Below, piece after piece: positions 56,249-64,000 of a stretch of DNA of 64,000 nt. A model generated the notes under the pieces. It searched no databases. It had not been told where the DNA came from and saw only the letters and a list, made by a program, of their open reading frames with translations. The position numbers and the translations under genes were made by a program. Origin of the DNA: Lysobacter defluvii IMMIB APB-9 = DSM 18482. Lineage in GTDB: Bacteria; Pseudomonadota; Gammaproteobacteria; Xanthomonadales; Xanthomonadaceae. Positions within the stretch are counted from its first letter, which is position 1, and each line of letters starts with the position of its first letter. Location of the stretch: the NCBI RefSeq assembly GCF_000423325.1, contig NZ_AUHT01000008.1:221530-285529 (forward strand). Direction: 5' to 3'.

Positions 56249-58297
56249 TCAGTCGGCGCGGTCGGCGTCGACCGGAGTGCCTTCCACGGGGATGCCTTCG
56301 ACGGGAGTCTCGTCCGCCGTGTGCACGCGCAGCACCGGCAGTCCGCTCCCCGGGTGCGACCCCTCCATCGCGTGCAGGCCGCGCAGGTCGTTGCGCAGCA
56401 GCTCGTGCGCGCGGCCGTCGTAGGGCTCCGGCCGCCACAGCACCGCCATGTCGAACGGGCGCACCACGCGCAGCGTCTGGGTGCTCCCCAGCCACACCGG
56501 CGTGCCATCGGCCAGCGCCACCGGGGCCGGCCACAGCCGCAGGGCGAAGCGTTCGCCCGGTACGGGACCCTCCCTAAGCATCAGCAGCGACTCGGCGCGC
56601 GTGTCCAGGGTCGCCGGCAGGACGACCTTGTCCTCGTCGGGGACGTCCTCGTCGAGCAGGGCGAGCGTGTCGGTCCAGTCGGCCTGCGGCTGGGTGCGCC
56701 AGCCGGCGTCCTCCAGCGCAGCCTGCAAGGGCTGCAGCGGGCCGGCGACCTGGACGTCCAGCGGCCAGCGCAGGCGCGCATCGCGTTCGTTGCGGTGCGC
56801 GGGAAGGTCGGCCCAGCCCTCGCGCCACCAGTCCAGCGGCACCACCCGCGGGGCCGGCGCGGTGGCTTCCAGCTGCTGCAGCAGGTGGTCGGCGGCACGC
56901 GGTGCCTGCCAGAACGCCGCCACCGCGAAGGTCCCGTAGAACAGCACCGCCAGCGGGCGCATCCAGAAGGAGCGCGCGACATGGCTGCGGTAGGCGATGC
57001 CCAGCACCAGCAGCCACACCAGCCCGAACAGCGTGCCGCCCACCAGGTCGCTGAGCCAGTGCGCGCCCAGGTACAGCCGCGCGAAACCGACCGTCACCGT
57101 CACCACGCCGGCGAGCAGGTAGGGCCACACCCGCTTGCGGCCGGGGAGCTCGCGGGCGATCAGCACCGCGAAGAAGCCGAAGGCGATGGTGACCATGGTC
57201 ACCGACATCGAGGGGAAGCCGAAGCCGGCCGGTGCACCCGGCGGGCGCGGCAGCTCCACCACCGCCTCCAGCAGGGCGGTCAGTGCCACGCCGAAGCCCA
57301 GCGCCGCCAGCCAGTGCGCCGCCGCCATCCAGCGCTGCCGCCACAGCAGCCAGCCCAGCGCGACCAGCGCCGCCGAGCCCAGCACCAGCGGATCGGCCAG
57401 GCTGGCGAGCCCGGCCATCAGGCGGTCGGCCAGCGGGTGGCGCAGCTCCAGCAGCACCTGGTGGATGGAGTGGTCCAGTCGCAGCGGGCCGCCGTTGGCC
57501 AGCAGCATCGCCAGCCAGGCGAACCAGGCCCAGCTGATCGCCAGCAGGCACACCGCGAGCACCAGCAGCGAGGCGGCGCCGCGGCGATTGGGGTCGACCA
57601 GCGCGGCGGCATGGCGCCCCAGCCGCGGGTGCGCCCGGGTCCAGTGCAGGGCACGGCCGAGCAGCGCATCGGTGTTGTCGGCGAACCAGCGCCAGGTGTA
57701 GAGCACCAGCGCCCACGCCAGCGCCAGCGCCGCCGCCAGGGCGAGCAGCACCAGCGCCACCCGGTCGGCGACGGCCGCCACTGCGTCGTAGCTCGCCCCC
57801 AGCACCCAGCCGGGCAGCAGGAACAGCGCCGCCCAGGCGATGCTCGCCACGAAGCTGGGGACCGCATAGCGGCGGAACGGCATCTGCAGCATGCCGGCGA
57901 TCGCCGGCACGAACGGCCGGATGGCGCCCACGAAGCGGGCGATCACGATCGCCTTGGTGTCGTGGCGGCGGAACATGGTTTCGCCCCGGTCGAGCCACTG
58001 CGGATAGCGGCTGAAGGGCCATCGGTCGCGCATGCCGGGCCCGAGCCGCCGGCCGACCCAGTAGCTGAGCGCGTCGCCGCAGAACGCGCCGGCAGCGGCG
58101 GCGGCGAGCGCATAGGGTCCGTTGACGTGCCCGAGCCCAACCAGCGCACCCGCGGCCAGGAGCAGCGGCAGGGCGGGGACCACGATGCCCAGCACCACCA
58201 GGGCGTCGCAGAAGGCAATCAGGAAAATGACCGCACCGGCCGCAACGGGGTGCGCGCCGATCCACGCGGTCGCGCTTTCGATCCAGGCCGAGTCCAT
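56249..58297 (-). CDS. DedA / PAP2 / LssY C-terminal fusion membrane protein
   Basis: 682-aa protein with three parts. Residues 1-190 are DedA/SNARE-associated (FVGAIRPFVPAIAGML), a fold linked to lipid flipping. About 230-440 are PAP2-like with six helices. About 460-660 form an LssY C-terminal domain. In the PAP2 part, motif 3 (ARLYLGAHWLSD) is intact, but motif 2, normally PSGH, reads PSMSV, so the catalytic proton-donor His is missing, and the Lys of motif 1 is not evident. The phosphatase may be inactive or altered. Start after CATAAT by 6 nt; divergent from the kinase-like gene. Confidence 0.88.
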   Translation of the reverse strand: MDSAWIESATAWIGAHPVAAGAVIFLIAFCDALVVLGIVVPALPLLLAAGALVGLGHVNGPYALAAAAAGAFCGDALSYWVGRRLGPGMRDRWPFSRYPQWLDRGETMFRRHDTKAIVIARFVGAIRPFVPAIAGMLQMPFRRYAVPSFVASIAWAALFLLPGWVLGASYDAVAAVADRVALVLLALAAALALAWALVLYTWRWFADNTDALLGRALHWTRAHPRLGRHAAALVDPNRRGAASLLVLAVCLLAISWAWFAWLAMLLANGGPLRLDHSIHQVLLELRHPLADRLMAGLASLADPLVLGSAALVALGWLLWRQRWMAAAHWLAALGFGVALTALLEAVVELPRPPGAPAGFGFPSMSVTMVTIAFGFFAVLIARELPGRKRVWPYLLAGVVTVTVGFARLYLGAHWLSDLVGGTLFGLVWLLVLGIAYRSHVARSFWMRPLAVLFYGTFAVAAFWQAPRAADHLLQQLEATAPAPRVVPLDWWREGWADLPAHRNERDARLRWPLDVQVAGPLQPLQAALEDAGWRTQPQADWTDTLALLDEDVPDEDKVVLPATLDTRAESLLMLREGPVPGERFALRLWPAPVALADGTPVWLGSTQTLRVVRPFDMAVLWRPEPYDGRAHELLRNDLRGLHAMEGSHPGSGLPVLRVHTADETPVEGIPVEGTPVDADRAD

Positions 58298-58303
58298 CGG
58301 GCA

Positions 58304-58309
58304 ATTATG
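58304..58309 (-). promoter_or_regulatory. -10 element for leaderless DedA/PAP2 gene
   Basis: CATAAT on the minus strand, 6 nt before the ATG at 58297. Confidence 0.45.
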
Positions 58310-58358
58310 CAGGGCCGCGGCGGCACTTCGGGCGCCGGCCGCACCCCGGCGGCTCGCG

Positions 58359-58364
58359 TAGACT
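58359..58364 (+). promoter_or_regulatory. -10 element for leaderless kinase-like gene
   Basis: TAGACT, 8 nt before the ATG at 58373. Divergent from the DedA/PAP2 -10 with 49 bp between. Confidence 0.4.
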
Positions 58365-58372
58365 GCGCGCCG

Positions 58373-59041
58373 ATGCAACCGACGACCGACCCGCCCGTGG
58401 AAGTGGCCGCGCTCAAGGCCGACAGCTTCGGCCGCATTGCCCTGATGCGCGACGGCGATGGCACTTTCGTGCGCCGCGACCTGCGCCATGTCCCGCTGTG
58501 GCTGCGGCTGCCCGCCTGGCTGCTCGCGCGCCGGGAGGCCCGCGCGCTGGAGGCCGTGCGTGGCCTGCCCGCCGTGCCGCAGCTGCTGCGCTGGGACGGG
58601 CGCTGCCTGGATCGGAGCTACATGGCCGGCGCGGCGATGTACCAGCGCCCGCCGCATGGCGACCTGGCGTACTTCCGGCGCGCCCGGCGGCAGCTGCAGG
58701 CCCTGCACCGCCGCGGACTGGCCCATAACGATCTGGCCAAGGAGGCCAACTGGCTGGTGCTGGAGGACGGCTCCCCGGCGATCATCGACTTCCAGCTGGC
58801 CGTGCGCGGAAATCCGCGTTCGCGCTGGATGCGGCTGCTGGCCCGCGAGGACCTGCGCCACCTGCTCAAGCACAAGCGCACCTACTGCCGGGACGCGCTC
58901 ACCCCGGTGGAGCGGCGCGTGCTCAAGCGCCACTCCTGGGTGCGCGAACTCTGGTTCGCCACCGGCAAGCCGGTGTACCGGTTCGTCACCCGTCGCATCC
59001 TCATGTGGGAAGACAACGAAGGCCAAGGGCCCAAACCGTAG
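58373..59041 (+). CDS. RIO/Ser-Thr kinase-like protein
   Basis: 222-aa protein with a reduced protein-kinase-like fold. Catalytic-loop equivalent is His118-Asn119-Asp120 in GLAHNDLAKEANWLV, and the metal-binding DFG equivalent is Asp139 in IIDFQLA. No glycine-rich loop is recognisable at the N-terminus. Related small kinases act on LPS core sugars (WaaP/InaA type) or proteins; the substrate here is not known. The stop codon TAG is the first triplet of a family B palindrome. Confidence 0.75.
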   Translation: MQPTTDPPVEVAALKADSFGRIALMRDGDGTFVRRDLRHVPLWLRLPAWLLARREARALEAVRGLPAVPQLLRWDGRCLDRSYMAGAAMYQRPPHGDLAYFRRARRQLQALHRRGLAHNDLAKEANWLVLEDGSPAIIDFQLAVRGNPRSRWMRLLAREDLRHLLKHKRTYCRDALTPVERRVLKRHSWVRELWFATGKPVYRFVTRRILMWEDNEGQGPKP

Positions 59042-59079
59042 GGCGCGATACGCCGCTGGCAGCGGCTATCGCGCCCTAC
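59039..59079. repeat. Dispersed palindrome family B, copy 3
   Basis: TAGGGCGCGATA ... TATCGCGCCCTA with inner GCCGCTG/CAGCGGC arms. Its first triplet is the stop codon of the kinase-like gene. Confidence 0.85.
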
Positions 59080-59108
59080 GGGTACGCTAGGACCATCGCT
59101 TAAGACGG

Positions 59109-59930
59109 ATGCCTGAAATGCCCAGCCTTTCCGGAAAGACCCTCTTCATCACCGGTGCCTCCCGTGGCATCGGCCGCGCCATTGCGCTGCGCGCCGCGCG
59201 CGACGGGGCCAACATCGTCATCGCCGCCAAGTCGGGCGTGCCCAACCCCAAGCTGCCCGGCACCATCCACACGGTGGCCGCCGAGGTCGAGCAGGCCGGT
59301 GGCCGGGCGCTTCCCATCCAGTGCGACATCCGCGAGGAGGAGCAGGTCCGGGGCGCGGTGGAGCAGGCGGTCGAGGCCTTCGGCGGCATCGACATCCTGG
59401 TCAACAACGCCAGTGCGATCTGGCTGCGCGGCACCCTGGACACGCCGATGAAGCGCTATGACCTGATGCAGGAGGTCAACGCCCGCGGCACCTTCCTGTG
59501 CTCCCAGGCTTGCCTGCCGCACCTGCTGGAGGCGGAGAACCCGCACATCCTCACCCTGTGCCCGCCGCCGAGCCTGGACCCGAAGTGGTGGGGTCCGCAC
59601 ACCGGCTACACGCTGGCCAAGATGGGGATGAGCTTCGTGACCCTGGGGCTGGCCGCGGAGTTCGGCGACCGCGTGGCCATCGACGGGCTGTGGCCGCGGA
59701 CGGTGATCGCCACCGACGCGCTGAAGATGATTCCCGGCGTGGACGTCGCGGGCTGCCGCACCCCGGAGATCGTCGCCGACGCCGCGCACGCGGTGCTGGT
59801 GCAGCCGGTCTCAGCCGGCTCGGGACGGTTCCTGATCGACGACGACGTGCTGCGCGCGGCGGGGGTCGAGGACTTCGAAGGCTACGCGGTACAGCCGGGC
59901 GCGCCCCTGCAGCCCGACCTGTTCCTGTAA
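59109..59930 (+). CDS. SDR-family NAD(P)-dependent oxidoreductase (HSDL2-like)
   Basis: 273-aa short-chain dehydrogenase. Nucleotide-binding TGASRGIGRAIALRAA (about 15-30), VNNASAIWL, and active-site Tyr-x3-Lys in GYTLAKMGMS. Its AAKSGVPNPKLPGTIHTVAAE signature is that of the HSDL2 / citronellol-dehydrogenase-like group. The natural substrate is unknown. Convergent with the channel gene, 7 nt between the stops. Confidence 0.9.
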   Translation: MPEMPSLSGKTLFITGASRGIGRAIALRAARDGANIVIAAKSGVPNPKLPGTIHTVAAEVEQAGGRALPIQCDIREEEQVRGAVEQAVEAFGGIDILVNNASAIWLRGTLDTPMKRYDLMQEVNARGTFLCSQACLPHLLEAENPHILTLCPPPSLDPKWWGPHTGYTLAKMGMSFVTLGLAAEFGDRVAIDGLWPRTVIATDALKMIPGVDVAGCRTPEIVADAAHAVLVQPVSAGSGRFLIDDDVLRAAGVEDFEGYAVQPGAPLQPDLFL

Positions 59931-59937
59931 GCCGCGT

Positions 59938-60810
59938 TCACCCCATCCGCAGGGGCAGCTTCGCGCCGCAACCGCGGCAGAAGCGGCTGTCCGGATCGTG
60001 GCCTTCGAGGCCGCACTCCGGGCAGCCGCGCGAGTCGTGGTGGTCGCTGGAGCGGCCGGCCTCGCGCATGCTGCTGGCCAGCTCGGCGGTGTAGATGCCG
60101 GTGGGCACGGCGATGATGCTGTAGCCGATCAGCACCAGCGCCGAGGCGACCATCCGCCCGAACGGCGTCTGCGGCACCAGGTCGCCGTAGCCGACCGTCG
60201 CCATGGTGGTGATCGCCCAGTACATGCCGGTGGGGATGGTGGCGAAGCCGTGCTCCGGGCCCTCGACCACGTACATCAGCGCGCCGAACACCACCGCGAT
60301 CGTCAGCAGCAGGCTGATGAACAGGAAGATCTTGTGCCGGCTGCGCCACAGCGCGCCCAGCAGCATCCCGCTCTCCTCCACGTACTGGGTCAGCTTGAGG
60401 ACGCGGAACAGGCGCAGCACGCGCAGCACCCGGACCACCAGCAGGGCCTGGCTGCCGGGAAGCAGGAGCGACAGGTAGGTGGGAAGGATCGACAGCAGGT
60501 CGATGATCCCCCACATGCTGAACATGTAGCGCAGCGGGCGCCGCACCACGGCGATCCGCACCAGGTACTCGGCCGTGAACAGCAGGGTGAAGCCCCACTC
60601 CAGCGCGTAGAGGATGCGGGCGTGGTCGACGTGCAGCCACGGATCGCTGTCGAGCATGACCACGATCACGCTGGCCACGATCGCCACCACGAGCCACAGG
60701 TCGAAGTTCCGTGCGGGCCCGGGGTCGTGGTGGAAGATGATGCGGAACCAGCGCGCCCGCCAGCCGCGCTCCGTGGCCGGGTTCAGCTGGGGGTCGAAGA
60801 GGAAGCGCAT
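59938..60810 (-). CDS. Voltage-gated potassium channel with C-terminal zinc-ribbon
   Basis: 290-aa ion channel of the Kv type. S1-S4 include an arginine-spaced sensor helix VLRVLRLFRVLKL. Pore helix and filter are TTMATVGYGDLVP, followed by S6. The short cytoplasmic tail ends with Cys263-x2-Cys266 and Cys278-x2-Cys281, a zinc-ribbon-like knuckle not found in classic KvAP. The last ~40 residues may bind metal or help tetramer assembly; this is inference. Confidence 0.92.
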   Translation of the reverse strand: MRFLFDPQLNPATERGWRARWFRIIFHHDPGPARNFDLWLVVAIVASVIVVMLDSDPWLHVDHARILYALEWGFTLLFTAEYLVRIAVVRRPLRYMFSMWGIIDLLSILPTYLSLLLPGSQALLVVRVLRVLRLFRVLKLTQYVEESGMLLGALWRSRHKIFLFISLLLTIAVVFGALMYVVEGPEHGFATIPTGMYWAITTMATVGYGDLVPQTPFGRMVASALVLIGYSIIAVPTGIYTAELASSMREAGRSSDHHDSRGCPECGLEGHDPDSRFCRGCGAKLPLRMG

Positions 60811-60861
60811 GGCCGGGGATTGTGGACCGCCCGGGCGTGAAGCCCGGGCGGTGCCCTTGGC

Positions 60862-62151
60862 TCAGCCGGCGCAGGCGGCGAAGGCGCCCCGGGCGGCCTC
60901 CACCGTGGCGGCGATCTCCGCCTCGCCATGGGCGCTGGACACGAATCCGGCCTCGAAGGCCGACGGCGCCAGGTAGACGCCGCGCTCGAGCATCGCGTGG
61001 AAGAAGCGGCCGAAGCGCGCCCCGTCCGACGCCTTGGCGTCCTCGAAGGTCTCCACCGGGCCCTCGCGGAAGTACAGCCCGAACATGCCCGGCGCGCGTG
61101 TGGTGTGGAAGGGCACGCCGGCCTCGCGGGCGGCGGCCTCCAGCCCGTCGCACAGCTGGTGGGTGGCGGTGTCCAGGCGCTCATGGAAGCCCGGCTCCCG
61201 AACCAGCTCCAGCGTCGCCAGCCCGGCAGCCATCGCCACCGGATTGCCGCTGAGCGTGCCGGCCTGGTAGATCGGCCCGGCCGGGGCGACCTGCGACATC
61301 AGGTCCCTGCGGCCGCCGAAAGCACCCACCGGCATGCCGCCGCCGATGATCTTGCCGAAGGTCGACAGGTCCGGGGTGATGCCGTAGCGCTGCTGCGCGC
61401 CGCCGAGCGCCACGCGGAAGCCGGTCATGACCTCGTCGAAGATCAGCAGCGCGCCGTGCCGGGTGCACAGCTCGCGCAGGTGCTGCAGGTAACCTTCGCG
61501 CGGCAGGATGCAGTTGGCGTTGCCCACGATCGGCTCGATGATCACGCCAGCGATGTCGTCGCCGGCCTCTTCGAACAGCTTGGTCGCCGCCTCGAAGTCG
61601 TTGTAAGGCAGGGTCAGGGTCAGGTCGGCCAGCGAGGAAGGCACGCCCGGCGAGTTCGGCAGCCCCAGGGTCATGACCCCGCTCCCGGCCTTGACCAGGA
61701 AGCTGTCGCCGTGGCCGTGGTAGCAGCCTTCGAACTTGACGATGCGGCTGCGCCCGGTCGCCCCGCGCGCCAGGCGGATCGCCGACAGCGTTGCCTCGGT
61801 GCCGGAGTTCACCATCCGCACCATCTCGCAGCTGGGCACGATCGAGGTGATGGCCTCGGCCATGTCGACCTCCAGCGGGTTGGGCACGCCGAAGCTCAGG
61901 CCGCTGCGCATCGTCCGCTCCACGGCCTCGAGCACCTTCGGGTGCGCATGGCCGGCGATCATCGGACCCCAGGAGCCCACGTAGTCGATGTAGCGGTTGC
62001 CATCGACGTCGTGCAGGTACGCGCCCTCCGCGCGCTGGGCAAAGAACGGTTCCCCGCCCACCGACTTGAACGCGCGCACCGGCGAGTTGACGCCGCCGGG
62101 CAGCAGCTGGTTTGCGCGGGTGAACAGTTCGTGGGAGCGGTCGTGGTTCAT
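60862..62151 (-). CDS. hemL: Glutamate-1-semialdehyde 2,1-aminomutase
   Basis: 429-aa PLP enzyme of tetrapyrrole synthesis that makes 5-aminolevulinate. Start motif [36 protein letters not shown], and the PLP lysine in [18 protein letters not shown]. Normal length. Its ATG overlaps the thiE stop by 4 nt (ATGA), so the two are translated together; this pairing recurs in Xanthomonadaceae. Confidence 0.98.
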   Translation of the reverse strand: MNHDRSHELFTRANQLLPGGVNSPVRAFKSVGGEPFFAQRAEGAYLHDVDGNRYIDYVGSWGPMIAGHAHPKVLEAVERTMRSGLSFGVPNPLEVDMAEAITSIVPSCEMVRMVNSGTEATLSAIRLARGATGRSRIVKFEGCYHGHGDSFLVKAGSGVMTLGLPNSPGVPSSLADLTLTLPYNDFEAATKLFEEAGDDIAGVIIEPIVGNANCILPREGYLQHLRELCTRHGALLIFDEVMTGFRVALGGAQQRYGITPDLSTFGKIIGGGMPVGAFGGRRDLMSQVAPAGPIYQAGTLSGNPVAMAAGLATLELVREPGFHERLDTATHQLCDGLEAAAREAGVPFHTTRAPGMFGLYFREGPVETFEDAKASDGARFGRFFHAMLERGVYLAPSAFEAGFVSSAHGEAEIAATVEAARGAFAACAG

Positions 62152-62807
62152 GTCGGGGAGTCCAGGTCGGGGGATGGGGGAGCGAAGCAGGCCTGGTAGG
62201 CGCGCGCGGCGGCGACCGGGTCGGGTGCCTCGAACACGCCGGCGATCACCGCCAGCAGGTCGGCGCCGGCTTCGACGAGTTGCCGGCCATTGTCCGGCGT
62301 GACCCCGCCGATGGCCACCACGGGCACGCCAAGCCTGCGTGCCTGCGCCAGCAGCGCAGGGGTGGCCCGCCGTGCCGCCGGCTTGGTGGACGAGGGGAAG
62401 AACGCGCCGAACGCCACGTAGCTGGCGCCCGCGTCCACCGCGGCGCGTGCGCGCGCCATGTCGTCGTAGCAGGAGGCTCCGAGCACCGCCGTGGCGCCCA
62501 TCGCCGCCCGGGCCTCGGCGATGACGCCGTCGCCCTCGCCCAGGTGCGCGCCGGCGGCGCCGATCTCTTGCGCCAGCCGCCAGTCGTCGTTGACCAGCAG
62601 TGGAACGCCATGGCGCGCGCATGCCGGCAGCAGCGCCCGGGCCTGCTCGAGCCTCTTCGCGGACCCGGCGGGCTTGTTGCGGTACTGCAGCCAGCACGGG
62701 CCGGTGGCGAGCACCGGCTCCACCCGCGCAAGCAGGCGCCCGGTGTCGGGCTCGTCCGGCGTGATCAGGTACAGGCCGCGGGGGCGGACCGGCGACGGCA
62801 TGGGCAT
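62148..62807 (-). CDS. thiE: Thiamine-phosphate synthase
   Basis: 219-aa TIM-barrel enzyme joining HMP-PP and thiazole phosphate into thiamine phosphate. Motifs: [17 protein letters not shown] (normally QLRxK), [41 protein letters not shown] and [10 protein letters not shown]. Two ATGs are possible (62807, 62801). It overlaps hemL by 4 nt and is divergent from rubredoxin. No riboswitch is visible before it. Confidence 0.95.
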   Translation of the reverse strand: MPMPSPVRPRGLYLITPDEPDTGRLLARVEPVLATGPCWLQYRNKPAGSAKRLEQARALLPACARHGVPLLVNDDWRLAQEIGAAGAHLGEGDGVIAEARAAMGATAVLGASCYDDMARARAAVDAGASYVAFGAFFPSSTKPAARRATPALLAQARRLGVPVVAIGGVTPDNGRQLVEAGADLLAVIAGVFEAPDPVAAARAYQACFAPPSPDLDSPT

Positions 62808-62868
62808 GCGCTTCAATGCTCGGGAAGGGAATGGGACAATACCCGCCCCTCATCAACACGGCTTGCCC

Positions 62869-63054
62869 ATGTCCAAGGACGCCACCCCGTTGCGCAGCTG
62901 GATGTGCGTCGTCTGCGGCTTCATCTATGACGAGGCCGCCGGCCTGCCGGAAGAAGGCATCGCACCCGGGACCCGCTGGGAGGACGTGCCGGATACCTGG
63001 ACCTGTCCGGACTGCGGCACCACCAAGGACGACTTCGAGATGGTGGCGCTCTAG
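62869..63054 (+). CDS. Rubredoxin
   Basis: 61-aa iron electron carrier. The two knuckles are [13 protein letters not shown] and [14 protein letters not shown], giving the Cys4 iron site. Full length for the family. GACAAT at about 62834-62839 may be the -10. Its TAG stop touches the stop codon of the convergent DUF192 gene with no base between them. Confidence 0.97.
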   Translation: MSKDATPLRSWMCVVCGFIYDEAAGLPEEGIAPGTRWEDVPDTWTCPDCGTTKDDFEMVAL

Positions 63055-63519
63055 CTAGCGCCCCACCGGCGTGATGCCGGGCCCGAACGTGATCACCATC
63101 CCGTCCTGCAGCCCGATCCGCTCGGCCTCGCCCGCGTTGAGCTCGAGCACGAACATGGCCGGCGCCTGGCTGGGGTAGGTGCCGCAGCGCGTGGCGGGCG
63201 GGCAGGGCGGCACCTGGCGCTGCTGGCCTACCAGCCGCCGCTCGGCATCGAAGTACAGGATGTCCAGCGGGATCAGGGTGTTCTTCATCCAGTACGAGAG
63301 CCACTCCTCGCGCTCGTGCACGAACAGCATGCCGTGGCCGTCGGGCAGCGACTCGCGGAACATCAGGCCACGGGCGCGGGACTCCTGGTCATCGGCCACT
63401 TCCACCTGGTAGCGCTCCCCGGCCAGCTCCACCCACGTGCCCGAGGCATGTGCGCAGCCGCCGGCGAGCAGTGCAAGCAGGGCGACGAAGGCAAGGAGCG
63501 GGAGGCGGATGGCAGGCAT
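63055..63519 (-). CDS. DUF192-family lipoprotein
   Basis: 154-aa protein with a lipoprotein signal (LAGGC, Cys22) and a DUF192 domain. Family marks: EVADDQESRARGLMFRESL, GMLFVHE, and SYWMKNTLIPLDILYFD. Function unknown, although the domain is small and widespread. Two Cys residues (in PPCPPATRCG) may pair. It lies next to the rrn promoter region but reads away from it. Confidence 0.9.
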   Translation of the reverse strand: MPAIRLPLLAFVALLALLAGGCAHASGTWVELAGERYQVEVADDQESRARGLMFRESLPDGHGMLFVHEREEWLSYWMKNTLIPLDILYFDAERRLVGQQRQVPPCPPATRCGTYPSQAPAMFVLELNAGEAERIGLQDGMVITFGPGITPVGR

Positions 63520-63697
63520 GACAAGCTTCCGGATGGGCACCGCCCGACGATCACCCGCGGCCATGCCAGCGTCAAGCTGAAGATTTCGTGCAGAAAGGGC
63601 TTCCCACCCGCCGGAAGGGTGTGCATAATGCGCGGCCCGCTTCGACGGACTGGTCCTGAACGGCGGGGATCGCGGCAAAACGGACGTCAACAAGGTG
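63520..63697. other. Gene-free spacer between DUF192 gene and rrn promoter
   Basis: 178 nt without a gene. CATAAT at 63624-63629 with TTCCCA 17 nt upstream could be a second rrn promoter, but the match is modest. Confidence 0.4.
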
Positions 63698-63725
63698 TTG
63701 ACAGCCACGAAAACCGCGGTATGAT
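63698..63725 (+). promoter_or_regulatory. rRNA operon promoter
   Basis: TTGACA (63698-63703), 16-nt spacer, TATGAT (63720-63725). A GC-rich stretch resembling a discriminator follows. This is the best sigma-70 promoter in the window and lies ~255 nt before the 16S start. Confidence 0.85.
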
Positions 63726-63791
63726 GTGCAGCTCCCTCGGGCACTTTGGCTCGGCGGGAAACGGGAAAGGCGCTGAGGCCGGCCCCGGAAG

Positions 63792-63803
63792 ATCTTTGAC
63801 AGT
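63792..63803 (+). promoter_or_regulatory. boxA-like antitermination site in the rrn leader
   Basis: ATCTTTGACAGT resembles the boxA consensus TGCTCTTTAACA and lies at the usual place in the leader. It contains TTGACA but has no paired -10, so antitermination fits better than a promoter. Confidence 0.5.
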
Positions 63804-63980
63804 GTGCGCAGGTGACTTGTGCGGGCGTCTGGTGGTGGCAACTGCCATTAGCAGATGACTCGTAACAGAGCAACAAGTCAATTCAATTGCAGAGATGCAA
63901 GCGAGTGGTTCTTGATGCCTGGAGCGGGCTCTGCACTCAAAGCATTGATGGATCTCTTTATGGGATTCGTCGAAAACTTC

Positions 63981-64000
63981 AAGTGAAGAGTTTGATCCTG
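63981..64000 (+). rRNA. rrs: 16S rRNA, first ~20 nt (cut by window end)
   Basis: The last bases read GTGAAGAGTTTGATCCTG, the conserved 5' end of bacterial 16S rRNA. The exact 5' end is estimated by alignment to the E. coli start from memory. The gene continues beyond the window. Confidence 0.9.

Noticed and set aside
56574..58304. 576-codon frame inside the DedA/PAP2 gene
   Set aside because: Arg/Gly/Ala-rich shadow of a clearly recognised membrane protein.
63795..63800. Second TTGACA in the rrn leader as promoter P2
   Set aside because: No -10 at 16-18 nt; its context matches boxA better.

Overview
The window is a high-GC, densely packed chromosomal segment. Its gene order (cutA-dsbD-tlpA-aroQ-accB-accC, groESL, glnE, waaA/tolC/pcm, hemL-thiE-rubredoxin) and protein character fit the Xanthomonadaceae, in the Lysobacter/Luteimonas/Xanthomonas sphere. 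The genus cannot be fixed, because only about 20 nt of the 16S rRNA gene fall inside the window, at its right end.

Left part (1-17.5 kb): fatty-acid and redox housekeeping genes (accC, accB, aroQ, a TlpA-like thioredoxin, dsbD with a doubled N-terminal domain, cutA). The cutA-groES gap holds what looks like a complete small-RNA gene plus a clean sigma-32 promoter, followed by groES-groEL. Next come a trimeric autotransporter adhesin, a membrane Ser/Thr kinase and an ECF sigma factor on one strand, a YkvI-type membrane protein, glnE and an ELM1-family protein.

Middle (17.5-36.7 kb): small oxidoreductase, YceI and pirin genes, then an envelope/LPS block (glycosyltransferase, O-antigen-ligase-type protein, LpxL-type acyltransferase, waaA). 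tolC and pcm follow, then a TetR regulator divergent from an RND efflux pair. A run of minus-strand genes closes this part: lipoprotein, homoserine kinase, cold-shock/DUF1294, YcxB-like, HAD phosphatase and MFS transporter.

Accessory region (36.8-47.8 kb): three integron cassettes with two clear attC sites but no integrase in view. Two of the cassettes encode HEPN-type RX4H proteins. Next are a TPP riboswitch with thiC, an orphan RNase A-like polymorphic toxin with its immunity gene, a winged-helix/TolB regulator, an AraC regulator, pyrophosphatase, and an M91 metallopeptidase with RTX-like repeats.

Right part (47.9-64 kb): outer-membrane barrel protein, H+-pyrophosphatase, PPi-dependent phosphofructokinase, adenylate kinase, mpl, LON-substrate-binding protein, a DedA/PAP2/LssY fusion, a kinase-like protein, SDR, voltage-gated channel, thiE-hemL, rubredoxin, a DUF192 lipoprotein and the promoter and leader of an rrn operon.

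Several genes have a -10-like hexamer 6-8 nt before the ATG, which suggests leaderless mRNAs. Three dispersed palindrome families punctuate the intergenic spaces; one of them supplies stop codons to adjacent genes.
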